NCBI RefSeq assembly: GCF_022539315.1
Contig: NC_066315.1
Location: forward strand, 125,585,374 to 125,649,373
Length of the DNA: 64,000 nt
Source: Serinus canaria
Lineage: Eukaryota; Chordata; Aves; Passeriformes; Fringillidae
Direction of reading: 5' to 3'
Part shown: positions 11,320 through 22,229 of the stretch, piece by piece
Layout of the letters: each line of letters begins with the position of its first letter
Numbering within the stretch: position 1 is the stretch's first letter
Notes under the pieces: generated by a model
Seen by the model: the letters and a program-made list of their open reading frames with translations, nothing else
What the model was told of the DNA's origin: nothing
Database searches by the model: none
Position numbers and translations under genes: made by a program

Positions 11320-14300
11320 TATGGAAACTGGTTTCTGCTCTGTGGTGCTTTATCATTTTGATATTCATGACAAGCCAAAGTCTAATTTACTTCAGTGAAT
11401 AATTCCTTTATTGCAAACATACAGGGTGAAAGCACTTAAAGAGATTTTGAACCAGCATTTCTGGGGGGCAGGGGGGGGAGGCTACTCTTAATTTGAAAAC
11501 AAAATTCTGTGGGATGTATTAAAAATGAACTACTGTTTCGTTTTCAACACTGGTAAATTAATAAATGTGCACAGATTTTCTCTTTATTGCTTTTGAAATG
11601 TAAAGAAAAACATCAAATTACAGGGAAAGAATTATGTACATATAAGTACATATAAGGCAAATAGGTTTAATTTGTGAATAACAAGGATTCAGGAGACATG
11701 AACTCTCGAATATTCCAAAAATATTTCAGTACTTGTGTCTTCTCTTTCTAGGAGATCTTGGAAAGGATGAAGGTCAAGATAGTCAGCTGGGAAACAGAAA
11801 CAATTACAAAGATAAAAGGTCTGATGGAAGTTTAGTGTAGAAACTATTGTGGTTTTGAATTGTGATATGATTTGTGTGTTTACTCCATGGAATTTCCAGA
11901 TATCAGCAGCCTTTTCATCCTTCCATATGGGCTTAAATAACAGGAGAAGTTAGGATTGATATAAAAATTAAGAAAGAAGGAAAAGTTTGAAAGTTTTGAT
12001 GTGACTTCTCTTTCACCTTCACTTTATGTCTGAAGATATATAATGAAATTAAGAGAGTCAGATGACTTTAACTCCAAGTAGACTTAGATATAAACAAGTA
12101 GCTTTTTCCTTTTGGACCTCAAAGGAAGCATTGAGAACACTTGTCATAGGCAGTTTGGTGTCCAAAAAAGAGAAGAGGGGACAACCAAAATTATTGGGGA
12201 AATGTCAGGCAAGAAGGAGGATCTTAAAACAGGGTGTTCAAGACTAGAAAGCTGTGTAACTTAGGAAAAAAAAACAAAAACAAAAACAACTGCTTTAGAT
12301 GGGTAGAAAGTGTAGTGTTGTGACAGGCAATTTTTGAGAGTGTTTAACAAGTTTAAGAATTATTTTTCTTCTTCCTAACAAGAATGTCCTAGCCATACAA
12401 ACTAGACATCTGGCACAGTTCTTAAGATTACACTAAGTGGTTATGAAACATGTACCCATGTGTGTTTAAAATGCATAAACTTCAGTCTGCCTATCTTTCT
12501 AGCTGTAATCTATAGCTGGAGATTTCTGATCAGTAAAAGAAAAATAATCTTTATATGAAGATAATGTTTTTCTTTTAGGATTATCATGCACTGTGTGATT
12601 TATCTGCCTCAGAGTACCTGCCTTTCCCCCTGTAATTTCTTCTGGAGTCAGCTGGGGCATTTTCCCAGGCCTCACTTGCTTTGTGGCATACAGTGTCTTG
12701 TCTATTCGACTTCAGGTTTCTCACTGGTATTGAAGAAATGTAGCTTGAATCAATGGTATACCCCCTGTGATGTATGCTTGGATCATGCTGGAAAGCTGTT
12801 GGAGTTTGGAATGAAAGAGATCCTTTACTGATTTTTTTTTCTTTTCATTCGAGTAGGGGCAATTTGTCTTAACACTTCTTACTGCTCTATAGGAGCATTC
12901 AGTATACATCATGGTATACCGAATTCATTTATACCTCAAGAAGTCTTGTGGCCCTGCTAAGTGTGTTCCCTTTGTTTAGAAGTATTCAGCTAAGCTTCCA
13001 GTATTCTTTTTTCAGCAGTTAGCAGCATATAGAAGGCATTAACATGTGAAAAACATGTATATAGACATTGTCTGAACTTTTGACAAAGGAAACGGACAGT
13101 CTTTCTTTTTCCCCTTTTGGCAGAGGTTCTGAAGCTAATCAGGCCAAACCAAAGCTACAAGAAAAGAATTTGTTGAGAGGAAAATTGTCAGACAAGAAGA
13201 TGATTTAAACAGGAGGTGTGCACAGTAATTAAATGCATGGATGCCTGGTTACAGACTACTTAATCACAAGATGTGTGTTTTCAGGAGGAAAAAACCTCTT
13301 CCCTTTATTTCTCATACTCCTCCAAATGTCACCAAAAAGCCATATGTACAGCTGTCTTATGAGTTATGTCACATGAGTGTGACAAAAACCTAATAAATCT
13401 TTGTGGATCTTAATGTTTCATCATCAGTAAATATACAGTCAGCTGTTGTGTGCCTTGTTTAGAAGATAACAGGTAGAGGCTTTTTCTTACAGTCAGAAGT
13501 TCTCAAGTATAAATCCAACAGATGCAATTACTTTTTTCTGCACTGTGAGATAACATTCTTGAGCATGATCAGGATATAAGTAATTAAAGAGTAAACATTG
13601 ATTTAAGGATTGTTTAGGGGACATAAGCAGGCAGTATATCATGTACAGTTTGGAGTTGTTTATAGTTATTCTCTTCAAGAAAGAGTCCCAGTTGCTACAT
13701 CTAAACAACAGTAAATAGAAAACACTGATATAAACTAAGAGAAAATGATACAATCATTTTACCCAAACAATTTGAAGTGTTCAAAACTAACATTCAGAAC
13801 CTTTAGATAACAGTGCTAACATAATAATAGCTCTAATAAACTTTGTGTATCCTATGCTCCATTTGTCAGTTCCTGTGCTAGAGCAATAAATAGCCCAACA
13901 AGTATTGACATAGACATCTAACAACTCATCCATTTTAGCATTTTGCATTCATGGAAGATTTAATAGCAAATGTGGCAAACTGGCAAGACAAATTGGAAAA
14001 AAACAAGAAAGGAAAATTCAAAACTCAAAGTTCAAACATATTAGTTGGTACTCTACAGAGGGATGCAACCATTATTTCCCTTCTTTGCATTGTCACGTTC
14101 ATTATGTGGCTGTATTTTGGGACATTTAAGAAAGTGTGTCTTAGTTTTCAATTCTAGGACTATACTTAGAGTATGTTGCTACTCCTCTTTGTCACTTTTT
14201 GTGTAATGCTAGGAGAGCTGTTCACTGGTTGCTTGAAAGTGATTGAATTTGGCCAATTAAACCACAAACATCTTTTTGTATTGGAAAGTGCAAATCTATA

Positions 14301-15480
14301 ATTATTTGCAACTATAAATGTACAACAGAAACATCTTCAGTCTATATGAAACCACATTTTAATCAGATCCATGTAAATGGTAATATGATGAGGGTGAATA
14401 TCTAATCAGAGCATACAGTCATAAAATACAGCTGAGCTAACCCAGTCTGTATTGGTTTCATTAATTCTGCAGCATTCTGGAAATGCACACTTCCATCTCT
14501 GAAGTTTCTAAGTAACTATAGCTGCTCAGCAGATATAAGCCAGTGTCATTAGTATATATCTTGACTTATATAGTAAAATTAGGCCGCAAGCTTTGTGATT
14601 TATGTCCTATAGGACTATCTGTCAGATCTATACCTATCTATTTGATGTGCCTGTTTTATTGACAAAGCTGTCAAAGCTGGGAAGCACAAAATGCAAACAG
14701 AGGACACAAAGAAAAGGAATGGCAGGGTGTTTCACCATACTAGCAGATGTAATTTGGAAAAAATTGAAGCCATTATTTTAAATTAAATAATCAGCTGTAG
14801 CAATCAATTAAAGAGTCTGTAAAAATGCAAAAGGTCTGTAGGCATTCTGCAGCCTGCAGGTTCTGAGTCTGTTTTTTAAAGAAAATAGATAAAAATTTAA
14901 GTTTGAGGCTATGTTGGATCAACAATTTATTAGTAACTATTATACATGTAGTATATAGTAAAAGCACATGTAAAAGTATATATTACTCTGCAGAATTCTG
15001 AAAAGGTGCAAAGGTGCTCTCCTATTTGTCTGTATACATTTCTTTTACTTGGTTTTCAAAACAACATTTTGCGACCTCCCTTTTCCGATTAGCAAGTTTA
15101 TGCACTGTTGCATATTAGAAATCTTGTTAATATTCTACTGTCCTATTATTAGCTTTTTCAGTTGCCAAAACATCTCCAATTGCTTTCTTGTAGCTCAAAG
15201 CACTTAATTAATCTGCTCTGTAAACCAACCAGAGAGCAGGAAGTCAATAAAATTGCCAAGTTTCTCTTTTTCTCCTAGCACCACAGATTCAGTCAGAAAA
15301 TCTCACCAATGTCAATCAGAGAATCTTACCTAAAATAGCTCTTGTAATTAAGCCTTATCACAGGATCAACATCTGGGCTTCACTTCAAGATTTATGTTTT
15401 ATATCTTGCTATTTATGTAGCAGTAAGATACATTATGTTGTGACAATAAAGGAATAAAAGTGCTTTCATTGGTGCCATGT
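11320..15480. other. AT-rich noncoding stretch; possible conserved blocks
   Basis: No supported gene. An A-rich (AAAAAC)n tract is at about 12264-12290. The frames at 12586-12831, 13493-13753 (minus) and 13951-14157 are under 90 codons and show no domains. The blocks at about 14755-14830 and 15055-15440 are balanced in composition and rich in homeodomain-like TTAATTAA sites, which suggests conserved noncoding elements. That is an inference without alignment. Confidence 0.5.
12264..12290. repeat. (AAAAAC)n simple repeat
   Basis: A short A-rich run with the repeated unit AAAAAC, following nine consecutive A residues. It may be a decayed retroelement tail, but no element body is visible next to it. 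Confidence 0.7.
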
Positions 15481-15484
15481 CTGA

Positions 15485-15823
15485 AGATGCAGTATTTGCA
15501 AAGCTGCATTCTCACATGTATTGACCCCACTCTCGGGCTGGTTGAGATCTATTCTGAAAACTGTGGTTTTGGTACTGTTTATTTTAGTTATTGTTATTGT
15601 AGTTGTTAGCATTGTTTTTGGACTAATCAAATGCATGGTTCTCAAGTTGATTCCAAGCTCACCTACCCTTCCTGAAGTTTACCATTTGGAAGCCCTTAGT
15701 GCTCCAATAGATGACATAAAAGCCTCAGTGGAAAACACTGACCCTCCTGTAGAGGAGGAGCCAATTTACCAACCATGGTTTGGCAAACATTCTGCACCAC
15801 AAACCCAGTCCTCTTCCTTTTAA
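15485..15823 (+). pseudogene. Endogenous retrovirus Env remnant: membrane anchor and cytoplasmic tail
   Basis: An open frame without its own ATG runs from about 15485 to a stop at 15821-15823. Env-like sequence begins near 15521. It reads as a short ectodomain end with a Gly-Trp-Leu stretch. A hydrophobic segment of about 25 residues rich in Val, Ile and Leu follows (about 15551-15625), and then a polar tail with Pro and Glu clusters. This is the layout expected of the end of a retroviral transmembrane subunit. It sits a few bases before a polypurine tract and an LTR, as the 3' end of env does in a provirus. The surface subunit, the fusion peptide and the rest of the ectodomain are missing, and there is no gag or pol upstream. 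The fragment cannot encode a working envelope. The retroviral class is unsure. Confidence 0.75.
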
Positions 15824-15840
15824 ACAAAACTGGGGGGAGA
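15824..15840 (+). other. Retroviral polypurine tract
   Basis: After the env stop, AAACTGGGGGGAGA directly precedes the LTR start. A purine run at this place is the primer site for plus-strand DNA synthesis in retroviruses. Its exact abutment to TGTTGCGG fixes the left edge of the LTR. Confidence 0.75.
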
Positions 15841-16102
15841 TGTTGCGGTGTGAAGCAATATCCTGTCCCAGTTCCTTCTCAGGTGTGCCAGCCTCTTCCT
15901 TCCCCTCCCCCTTGCCCCCTTTCCGAAGTGATATCTGTCAAGCTCCACATACCAGCAAGGGCTTTGTATGATTGGCAGAAGTTCAAAAGATCCCCTCAGA
16001 CCTGCGGTCATTGGCCTGTCCAGGTGTCATTGTCCCCTGAGACCCTCCCCCTCCCACCTGGTTGGTGGCTCACCTATCCTTTCCCTTCCCCCTCCCTGTG
16101 GG

Positions 16103-16110
16103 CTTAAAAA
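16103..16110 (+). promoter_or_regulatory. LTR TATA-like box
   Basis: CTTAAAAA lies about 70 bp upstream of the AATAAA signal in the LTR. It is the only TATA-like element in U3 at a suitable distance. Confidence 0.5.
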
Positions 16111-16177
16111 TCACGGACACCATGTGGTCGGTATTCTGTTGGAGCTGTTACCAAGATTCAGAGTTCTGTGACCCTGA

Positions 16178-16183
16178 AATAAA
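16178..16183 (+). terminator. LTR polyadenylation signal AATAAA
   Basis: The canonical hexamer occurs within CCTGAAATAAAACTCTGG, at the place expected for the R region of the LTR. Confidence 0.7.
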
Positions 16184-16275
16184 ACTCTGGATTTAACCCT
16201 CCGGCGGAATCCGCTCCCTTTCCTCTTCACCGTCGCCTGAACCTTTTCCACTAGAGGTAAACTGAGTTTCTAACA

Positions 16276-16440
16276 ATGCCTGAACTTATTCCGAGTGCCT
16301 ATCTGCAACTTCCAGCCAGCCAAAGGTGTCTCTGCAGTGAAACACAACAGCTTCCGCCTTTGGTCCAGAGCAATAGGGCCGAACAAGCCCAGGCAGGTTC
16401 CACCCATCAATATTGGAATTTTATTCCAATAACAGAAGAT
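16276..16440. other. GC-richer flank of the LTR, origin unknown
   Basis: The sequence after the LTR is richer in C and G than the surrounding DNA as far as about 16410, then returns to AT-rich. It is open on the minus strand (16270-16503) but with no recognised domain. It ends in a 7-bp inverted repeat, ATTGGAA and TTCCAAT, with a TTTTA loop (near 16412-16430). It could be the host target sequence or part of another retroelement. Confidence 0.3.
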
Positions 16441-16449
16441 AAAACATGA

Positions 16450-17740
16450 GACAAACCTAAATTTTTCAAAAGAAGTAAAAAGGGAAGTCAAAATGGGGCA
16501 CAAAAACTACATAACTAGATTCACACAAATGTTCTTGATACTTGTTTTACTTTGATAACACTAGAAGTCTTATCCAACATTAAAAAGTAACTAAAATATT
16601 ACTTAATAAGGTATGTTACCCTTGTTATATAAAACAAGAGAAATGTCACTATCTAGCTCAAACTTCTGTGTTTTAAGGGCAGGATCTGCTGCTATATTTA
16701 AAAATGCTCGAAAATCTTCTATTGACTTTCTTCTGGAAATATGTAATGCTAGACTGCAGAAGGTGCAGTAGATGAAAATCTAGTAGATGAAACTCTTCTG
16801 GCCCTTAAATATTCTTTGCACCAGGAAACACTTTGAGGCAAAAGCACTCCAAAATTTTGCTATTCAAGTAGATATTGAAAACTTATAAAAGAAGATATCT
16901 CCAAATAAAGTGAATGGAAGGATTGTTGTGGGCTTTGATTTATTTGTGCAGTATGTGAACTTCCATTTTGTTATTCCTTTGAGGGGTTTTGGTTTTATTT
17001 TATGCACCTTCATGGATATAATGGATTGTGGTTTTCTTTTACCAGTTATCTATGCAGTTCTACTTGTCATTCTGTTGCCTTTTAAATCTTCTTTAGTAAG
17101 TGCTGACTTTGAGAAACTCCTATAAATAAACGCTTGCTTTAATTAAAATTCTTAATATAACAATAGAAAATTTCAGTTGCAATTTACTTCGTATTTTTTT
17201 CATGTAATAAATATATTGAAAGAAAGAAGTTAAACATTAGCAACTTGTTCTACATCTGTGAGAATAAACCAGAAAATTGACATCACATTTTTTTCTTGTC
17301 AGTCATGGAAATGTACTGTAATATATCACTTCTGAATGTATGAGGATTAATTTAGATTATTAATCTAGGCTTCCAGGAAACTGCTTTATGTTAAGGTCTT
17401 GATATCTTTTTGGTGTGTTTTGCTGCCTTTTGCTGAAGCTTATAGAACTGAAAATCTTCTATCCAAAGCTTAGATCCAAAGGTCCAGGCATAGATATTTT
17501 AATGTTTGGTTTAATTTAGAAAAAGGATTCAAGTCTACTAAAGACTACTTAATTTAAAACCACAAACTTAATTTTCAGATAGCACCATCATATTTTTATT
17601 TATTAGTATAAGCTAGCATCAGCAAACTGTGCCACTCAGAACTGGAAATATTTATGTAACTCTGGAACAATTCCTACTGGTTTTTTCCTCATCTTCCAAG
17701 GAAACTCATGTTTCCCTGGAGCATGCAAGCAATTATTTCA
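16450..17740. other. AT-rich noncoding stretch, no gene seen
   Basis: No recognised repeat. The plus frame at 16910-17125 (71 codons) is hydrophobic, but that is usual for T-rich DNA and has no domain match. Confidence 0.6.
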
Positions 17741-17744
17741 TGTA

Positions 17745-17885
17745 AATACCTATGTGTATATTTACATCTATATATTTATACATACAAATACATGTACATA
17801 TTTATGCATATGTGTGAAAATTATGTACATGTATTATAAATATAATACACATGTATGAAGATACACGTATTTATGAGTATGTATG
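17745..17885. repeat. AT-rich imperfect repeat of TAYATG-type units
   Basis: Alternating purine-pyrimidine TATA, CATG and ACATGTA motifs recur through this stretch (for example ACATGTACAT near 17791 and TACATGTAT near 17825). No exact period is kept, so it is a decayed simple repeat. Confidence 0.55.
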
Positions 17886-17980
17886 GGTTTTGTTTTATTA
17901 TTGGTATAGAAGCTTGTTAGTTATGAATCTCTTTTTTGTTTTCATTGGGACAATTTTTATCTCCAAGAGCAGGAATTTGT

Positions 17981-18165
17981 TATTGGTTCAGTTAGGTTGG
18001 AAAAGACCTTTGAGAGCATTGAGTCCAACTGATGACCTAATTCCAGTCTGCCAGCTAAGCAAGTGCCACATCCAGTCTTTTCTGAAATGCTTCCCGGGAT
18101 GGTGACTGCACCTCCGCCCTGGGCAGCCCATTCCAGCGCCTGTATTTGAAAGGCTAACTACTGAA
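17981..18165 (-). mobile_element. CR1 LINE 3' fragment, minus strand
   Basis: GTTAGGTTGGAAAAGACCTT, GAGTCCAACTGATGACC, CAAGTGCCACATCCAG and CTGGGCAGCCCATTCCAG follow in the order of a CR1 3' UTR read in reverse complement. The octamer tail is not preserved at the left edge. Only untranslated 3' sequence is present. Similarity fades at about 18165. Confidence 0.85.
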
Positions 18166-18174
18166 CTCGGACCA

Positions 18175-18660
18175 GGGAAAGGACAAGAAGGAAAGGATGT
18201 AGGGGGATTTGCAAGGAGTTTGTTTTCTTTAATTCCAAGAACAGAAATCTGGTACTTTTGCTTCTACCTACCAGAAGATAGGTGATTAGTCCTTCTTGGT
18301 TTAGTCTGAATTCTGGCCAAGGAGGGCACACATTTCAGAGGGACTTTAATGACCTTGTGATATGCCTGTCTCAGAAATTAGGAGTATCAGATGGAATATC
18401 CATAACAGTGTGGAGTTTTAAGAACAATGCCCACATTTTCAGCTTCACCTCAAAGTGAATTTACTAGTTCAAATCTCAAAGGCCAGACACAGAATATCTT
18501 CCTACTTATGACAAACAAGTCTTTCTTTCTATGTTGCATTCCCTTTATGAACTGTTCAAAGCTGTGGATTATATACTCTGAGAGGTAGACTTGCACTGCA
18601 ATATTTTCCTGGAGAAGAAAACAGGTTTTGAGGGACAAAGCTCTCAAGCTTCACTTCACT
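18175..18660. other. Noncoding stretch, no gene seen
   Basis: Mixed-composition unique sequence. The only frame is 65 codons on the minus strand and has no domain. Confidence 0.55.
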
Positions 18661-18665
18661 GATAA

Positions 18666-18706
18666 AATATATATATATTATATATATATATATATTATAT
18701 TATATT
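18666..18706. repeat. (AT)n microsatellite
   Basis: About 40 bp of AT dinucleotides interrupted by TATTATA steps. It is likely polymorphic in length. Confidence 0.9.
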
Positions 18707-18709
18707 GAG

Positions 18710-19645
18710 TTAAAATTATTAAGGCTATTTGACTCCAAATAGTGTTTCAAGGCCTCGGACAGTGAAATTTAAATGGAACAATTATTTATTTACCAGCCAG
18801 TTTTTTCCATTTTTACATTCTCTTCATGTGGAGTAGGATTTGAGTAATATAACTCATTTGAATACATGACAAAAGAAGCATTCAAAGCTGATTTAGCATT
18901 TGCTGCATTAGCATAATTATATTTTTTTGATCTAATTAAAAATGCTAACATCTTCAAAACAATGCATCCACATTTCTACAAATTTTCCATTTAAATCCAA
19001 TTAGTCATAACAGTGTTTTTCACTTCAATCCTTATTCAAATAGTCTGTGAAAATACATTAATTTCACTGAATGTCTTAGAATTTCAGTATCTTGCCTTCA
19101 GTGGAGAAAGCTTTATTTTAACATTAAAAATTTATTATTCTGAGGTGATGTTCCCACTGTGCCCTAGAGAAATTTTCAGTTTTGAAAGGAAAGATGAGGT
19201 ATATAAAATAAGGCAGTTTGCTTGGCTTTGCTTTAAAAATATTGAAGTCATGAATAACATCGAGGAACAAGTAAGAAATCTGTTCTTCACTCAGTATTTC
19301 ATATTGAGTTCAGTGCTGTTAAATCTTTTGTTTTTAAGGTATGACATATTTTCCCACAGGTTTCTTTACAATTGCATTTAATCAATTTGCCCATGTCCCA
19401 CTGAGATCTTTTAATAATATCTGAATATTGTTCATATTTGGACTGGTTGGAAATAAGTTTCTCATTTAGTTTCTCAGTTTAATCTCTAGAGGTAGATCAG
19501 TACCACATCCCAAGAGATCTTTGTATAACTGAGGCACAAATATAAACATTTCACTCTTCTTTAATTCAACCATGAATTGCTACATACACAATTCACACTC
19601 ATAGTATGTACCTTTTTTAATTTAAAGTGAAAATGCTACATATTA
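18710..19645. other. AT-rich noncoding stretch
   Basis: The frame at 19013-19381 (122 codons) opens with GTG and has the Phe/Ile/Leu-rich content of T-rich DNA with no domain. The block at about 18885-18990, with GCATTAGCATAATTATA and TAATTAAAAATG, could be a conserved noncoding element, but this is only an impression. Confidence 0.5.
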
Positions 19646-19650
19646 GTAGC

Positions 19651-19720
19651 TCAGTTGTGGTATATTTACAGGTCAACTGTGGTATCATATTTAGAGATCA
19701 ATTGTGGTGTGATGATAAGC
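19651..19720. repeat. Three-copy degenerate tandem repeat, about 22-25 bp unit
   Basis: The units begin at about 19651 (TCAGTTGTGGTATATTTACA), 19673 (TCAACTGTGGTATCATATTT) and 19698 (TCAATTGTGGTGTGATGATA). They share TCARYTGTGGTRT and then diverge. This looks like an old local triplication. Confidence 0.7.
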
Positions 19721-19724
19721 AAGA

Positions 19725-22180
19725 CAGTTTTCTTGAGAAATGTTAAAAAAGCTGCCACTGAGAGCATATTTTGGGTGGAAAGAGGTATTCTTAGTAGTAA
19801 GCTAATTTTTGAGAGGACAAGAAAAATATTTTATGTATCATTAACATAAAAACTCATCATGAAGTCCTTCTGGTAGGCCTTAACCATAGATACCTTGCCA
19901 GAAGGACACTGAAGGATTGGCTTTCAGCAGATGGTCATTAACAATATTGTTTCAATTAATTACTTTATATTTTCTTCGTGGAGAACACCAAAGAAGACAA
20001 CAATGTAGTCCATACTTATAATAGTATCTGAAGAAATTTTATACATTGCAGAATAGCTGCATAAAACTCCTTATCTGATTTGAACTTCTGTGTAAATTTT
20101 AAGAGTTGGGATGTCTCTCTGAGGTGCAAGTTTTATTAAAAAGGATGGCAGAGGAATGCATCGTTGGCGGCAGGAAGGACAGAGCTCTCTGGTTAATAGC
20201 AGTCACCATAGAACTTGTTCTTGACTTGGTATTTGTTCCACCTTTCCTCAAAGTGAAAAGACAAATAAGCCTATTTACACTGATTAGCAATTAAAAAGCT
20301 GTGGAGAAAAAATATCAAAGACCACGGATTTCTTATAACAGGAAACTTTCTCTCTGCCTGGTTCCAGAAAGGCAAAAAAAGTCCCACCTTGCTGCATTAT
20401 GAAATTACTGTAACACATTTTTTTAACCATTTCTAATTTCCCCCAGAATTGCAAGATTTTTTTTTTCTTGAATCTTGAGAAGATCTGTCGATGTTATCAT
20501 TTCAGTCAGTCCATCCTATCTGTCCTGCAAACAGGCTGTGTTCTGTCCATTGCAGTTTGTGGGATTCTGCCCACTGGTGAGCAATAACCTTTTTCTCCCA
20601 ATTTGTGCACAATCACATAACTAAAAGTGAAAATTATAATCTGGAAGATTTTAAGACTAAAGAGACACTTTTTTTTTAAACATGCAGTAGTAATTGTTTT
20701 AAAAATACATGCATCTCAAAAAAACAGTGTGAAATCTGTTGAAAAATCCCTCCCAAACAATGACCTCTAAATAATCTAGCAGACCATAGTTGATCTCCTC
20801 CATTGACAAGGCCTCAAGGGCTTTTCTTGATAGGATTCCACTTCAAAGCAGGCAGCCTGAGTTGCACACAAAGAGAGCTTACACTCTTTTAGCTTACAGT
20901 GCAATCTGCTTTAAATTGCTCCGCTCTGTATTGAACTTTAACTAAATTTCTGCTCTAGTTACTTCAAGTGTGTCAGACATTAGAGCAGAGGTCTGAAGAG
21001 CACTAAAAAATGTGCCTTGCAAACAAAATTGTTGGCAGCTCTCAAAGGACAGCAGTTAATTAGATACCATGCCAACCAAACAAGGGTCAATATTGAATCA
21101 ATTGGCAAAAGAAATTGGCCAAAACAAGTAGTCTAAAAATTTGCTTTCCATGAAAAAAGAAAAGGTTGGAATTGGGGAGAGAAGGGAAATACTTATATTA
21201 TGAAGCAGTTTCTCATATCTAAAATGATCTAGATCATGTTATTTCTATGGTTCATTCCAGGTATATTTTAAATATAAATTAACATAGTTTCTGAAAATTA
21301 TTTGAGTTTATTTATGCACAGGTTGAATTTAGAAAATACCTCTCAGAAGTGCTGAAACCCTCTTGTAAGAACTGCACTTTTCCCCTTTTTTGAGAATATA
21401 GAAAGGAATTCTGCCTCTGAACCAAGCCCTTCCACAATCCATGAGCTCCTTACCAAAACTCTGCGTATAAGACCAGCAGTTTCCCAGAAAGCAGTGAGGT
21501 TGGTTATTGCTTAATTGTGCACTGTGTTCAGGAAAGGGGCTCCTTTTGCTGAGTTGGAGTCACGCAGCCATTCTGTGTAAAAGTACAAAATGCTGAAGCT
21601 TGAAGAATCAGCTTTTCTTTCTGTTGCCATCCCGTTAGCCAATTAAATTCATGGTATGGCTGAGGAATGTTGAATCAAAATTTCTCTTTAGTGGAGAATA
21701 TTGAGATAAATATTGGAGAACATGCTCTTTGTAGAAACACTCTAGCTTCCACCTTCATACATCTGGGGACAGATCTAGAGGAAAGTTTATGCAGTGTGAA
21801 TTGCCAAGTTGATCCAATGATATGTACTCATTCCCACAAATCAATACCCATGTGGCAATAATGTAACAATATAAATAATGTATCAAAACTGATAAATAGA
21901 TATGATATTATATTTAAACTTATATTTTAAGTGTCATGCCTCTTAAAAGATCAAAGTATTTTAGATGTTTTTTCTGGATCCTACATAAACTGTGAAGGTG
22001 TTATTCAGCATAATACTTGTTATCTTGATGTTTTACTTGGTTGGATATTTTACAATTACTACAAAATAGAAAGTCTCCTAACTCCAGTGAGATGGGATCA
22101 CAGTTACAAAAGCACTGCACTATTCATTGATCTGACCACCAATCTTGTACAATTAAAGCAAATGAGAAATAGAAGAAACA
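19725..22180. other. Noncoding stretch; candidate conserved element near 20.8-21.1 kb
   Basis: No frame above about 65 codons with a domain. The block from about 20830 to 21130 is balanced, free of simple repeats, and holds GTTAATTAG (21055-21063), GAATCAATTGGC and CCAATTGG-like words. This style is often seen in vertebrate conserved noncoding DNA. Confidence 0.45.
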
Positions 22181-22185
22181 AATAC

Positions 22186-22223
22186 CCATATGTTTACAGA
22201 ACATCCATATGTTTACAGAACAT
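22186..22223. repeat. Perfect 19-bp tandem duplication
   Basis: CCATATGTTTACAGAACAT occurs twice in direct head-to-tail contact (22186-22204 and 22205-22223) with no mismatch. A perfect duplication implies a recent slippage or repair event, or an assembly artefact. Confidence 0.9.
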
Positions 22224-22229
22224 CTTTTG

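Larger units (their letters stand above)
15841..16275 (+). mobile_element. Endogenous retrovirus 3' LTR, complete (435 bp)
   Basis: The LTR starts TGTTGCGG directly after the polypurine tract and ends GTTTCTAACA, giving the TG...CA ends and a TGTT/AACA terminal inverted repeat. U3 is rich in C and T tracts (CCTCCCCCTCCCACC). A TATA-like CTTAAAAA is at 16103-16110 and the polyadenylation signal AATAAA is at 16178-16183. R-U5 then carries a GC-rich CCGGCGGAATCCG block. It is the 3' LTR because the env tail lies immediately upstream. The matching 5' LTR is not in the window, so the provirus is 5'-truncated or deleted and no target-site duplication can be defined. Confidence 0.85.

Noticed and set aside
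11463..11481. G-rich run taken as a G-quadruplex
   Set aside because: Only three G-runs of three or more can be formed; the fourth is GG, so a standard four-run motif is not met.
15775..16107. 110-codon plus frame over the LTR
   Set aside because: It starts inside the env tail in another frame and runs through U3. LTR U3 is stop-poor because it is C-rich.
19013..19381. 122-codon frame at 19 kb
   Set aside because: It opens with GTG and has the residue bias of AT-rich noncoding DNA.
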